From Candidatus Njordarchaeota archaeon (GTDB lineage Archaea; Asgardarchaeota; Njordarchaeia; Njordarchaeales; JAHKLH01), in the NCBI GenBank assembly GCA_029856635.1, contig JAHKLH010000093.1:1-6378 (forward strand): a stretch of DNA of 6,378 bases, read 5' to 3'. The first letter of the stretch is position 1; the number at the start of each line of letters is the position of its first letter. The notes beneath the pieces were generated by a model. It was not told the DNA's origin. It did not search any database and saw only the letters and a program-made list of their open reading frames with translations. A program made the translations under genes and the position numbers. This document shows positions 5,746 through 6,378 of this stretch, piece by piece.

Positions 5746-6378
5746 TTAGGATAACAATGCCTTTAAACCATCAACAGCGACGTATCCCCCAGCAAAAATT
5801 ATCAAAATAGCATAGACCAAACGTAAAATCCATGGCATCGTTTTTGCTGATAATTTAGCTCCAAGCCAAGAAGCAATTAATGTGAATACTCCAACATACA
5901 AGAAAATCAAAAGATTTACGAAACCATAGTAGGCCAGTACACTAGCTCCAACGCTAGCAGTTATAATCATTTGAGCACTTGATGTACCTATTGCAACATG
6001 AGTTGGATATCCTAATAAGAAATATATTGGGAGATAATATATTCCACCACCAAAACCGCAAATACCAGTAGCAAATCCTGCCAGAAACATCAGAATTATT
6101 AGTCTTGGACCACATTCGAGTCTTTTTGTTTCCATAACCGTAACACGCTTGGTTAACTTTTGTTTGAATTTTAGAGTTTTATATGCGACATAAAATCCAA
6201 TAAAAATACAAGCTAAACCAAAGATTATTTTTAGAATGTTCTTAGGCAAATACTTTGCAACAACATAAGCACCAAGAGCTACACCTAATGCGGCACTAAG
6301 ACCCGCAATAATCATTCCCTTCGAGAAAACGTGTTTCTTTCTATAATGCTCGATGACTCCCGGAATCGTTGTAACTGC
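5746..6378 (-). CDS. TauE/SafE-family (DUF81) membrane permease, 5' partial
   Basis: The minus-strand frame stays open to the right edge: upstream of the ATG at 6315-6313 it reads 21 further codons (AVTTIPGVIEHYRKKHVFSKG), which match the conserved end of the family's first half. The true start therefore lies outside the window; 210 C-terminal residues are seen. The family are integral membrane carriers of about 250 residues with two homologous halves, implicated in export or uptake of sulfite, sulfoacetate and other organosulfur or organic anions. The second half starts with GFATGICGFGGGIYYLP (visible residues 101-117) and GYPTHVAIGTSS (123-134), its hallmark; GLSAALGVALGAYVVAKYLP (25-44) ends the first half. 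About six hydrophobic segments are visible. The substrate cannot be read from sequence. The gene converges on an ArsR-type gene and ends in a T7 run. Confidence 0.92.
   Translation of the reverse strand, partial: AVTTIPGVIEHYRKKHVFSKGMIIAGLSAALGVALGAYVVAKYLPKNILKIIFGLACIFIGFYVAYKTLKFKQKLTKRVTVMETKRLECGPRLIILMFLAGFATGICGFGGGIYYLPIYFLLGYPTHVAIGTSSAQMIITASVGASVLAYYGFVNLLIFLYVGVFTLIASWLGAKLSAKTMPWILRLVYAILIIFAGGYVAVDGLKALLS

Overview
The window reads as a piece of an A+T-rich archaeal chromosome. The evidence is a ThiD-ThiN fusion (the usual archaeal route to thiamine phosphate), archaeal-type TATA boxes upstream of two genes, U-tract terminators rather than stem-loops, Shine-Dalgarno sites of the GGTGA type next to genes with no visible ribosome site, and a coiled-coil/nuclease-fold protein of the DUF3782 (COG5493) kind that is common in archaea. 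A Thermoproteota-like lineage is a reasonable guess, but no rRNA or other marker here fixes it.

Layout. Bases 1-926 (+) hold a radical SAM protein whose 5' end lies outside the window. Bases 1037-1795 (+), behind a clear TATA box, encode the coiled-coil protein with a C-terminal PD-(D/E)XK-like domain. Its coiled coil contains a near-perfect 54-bp tandem duplication. A 235-bp gap (1796-2030) follows, holding only a doubtful minus-strand ORF remnant. Bases 2031-3386 (+) encode ThiD-ThiN, followed after about 45 bp by a SAM methyltransferase with an N-terminal Trm112-like zinc ribbon (3433-4281). These two probably share a transcript that ends at a T-run at 4285-4290. A new TATA box precedes a seven-helix membrane protein of unknown function (4407-5126). 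Next is an ArsR-type winged-helix regulator (5292-5663) with a dyad just upstream of its ribosome site. The last gene, convergent on the minus strand, is a TauE/SafE-family permease (5746 to the window edge) whose N-terminus is cut off.

How the genes may work together. ThiD-ThiN phosphorylates hydroxymethylpyrimidine phosphate and joins the diphosphate to the thiazole phosphate. The adjacent methyltransferase has no visible thiamine role, so the pairing may only be positional. The ArsR regulator probably controls itself through the dyad. Its target could also include the convergent TauE/SafE permease (a family that exports sulfur or organic anions) or the upstream membrane protein, but this rests on proximity alone. 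No tRNA, rRNA, CRISPR array, transposase or insertion sequence was seen. The most noteworthy items are the uncharacterised seven-helix protein with a His/Glu-rich intramembrane motif, the recent repeat expansion in the coiled-coil gene, and the ArsR operator candidate.
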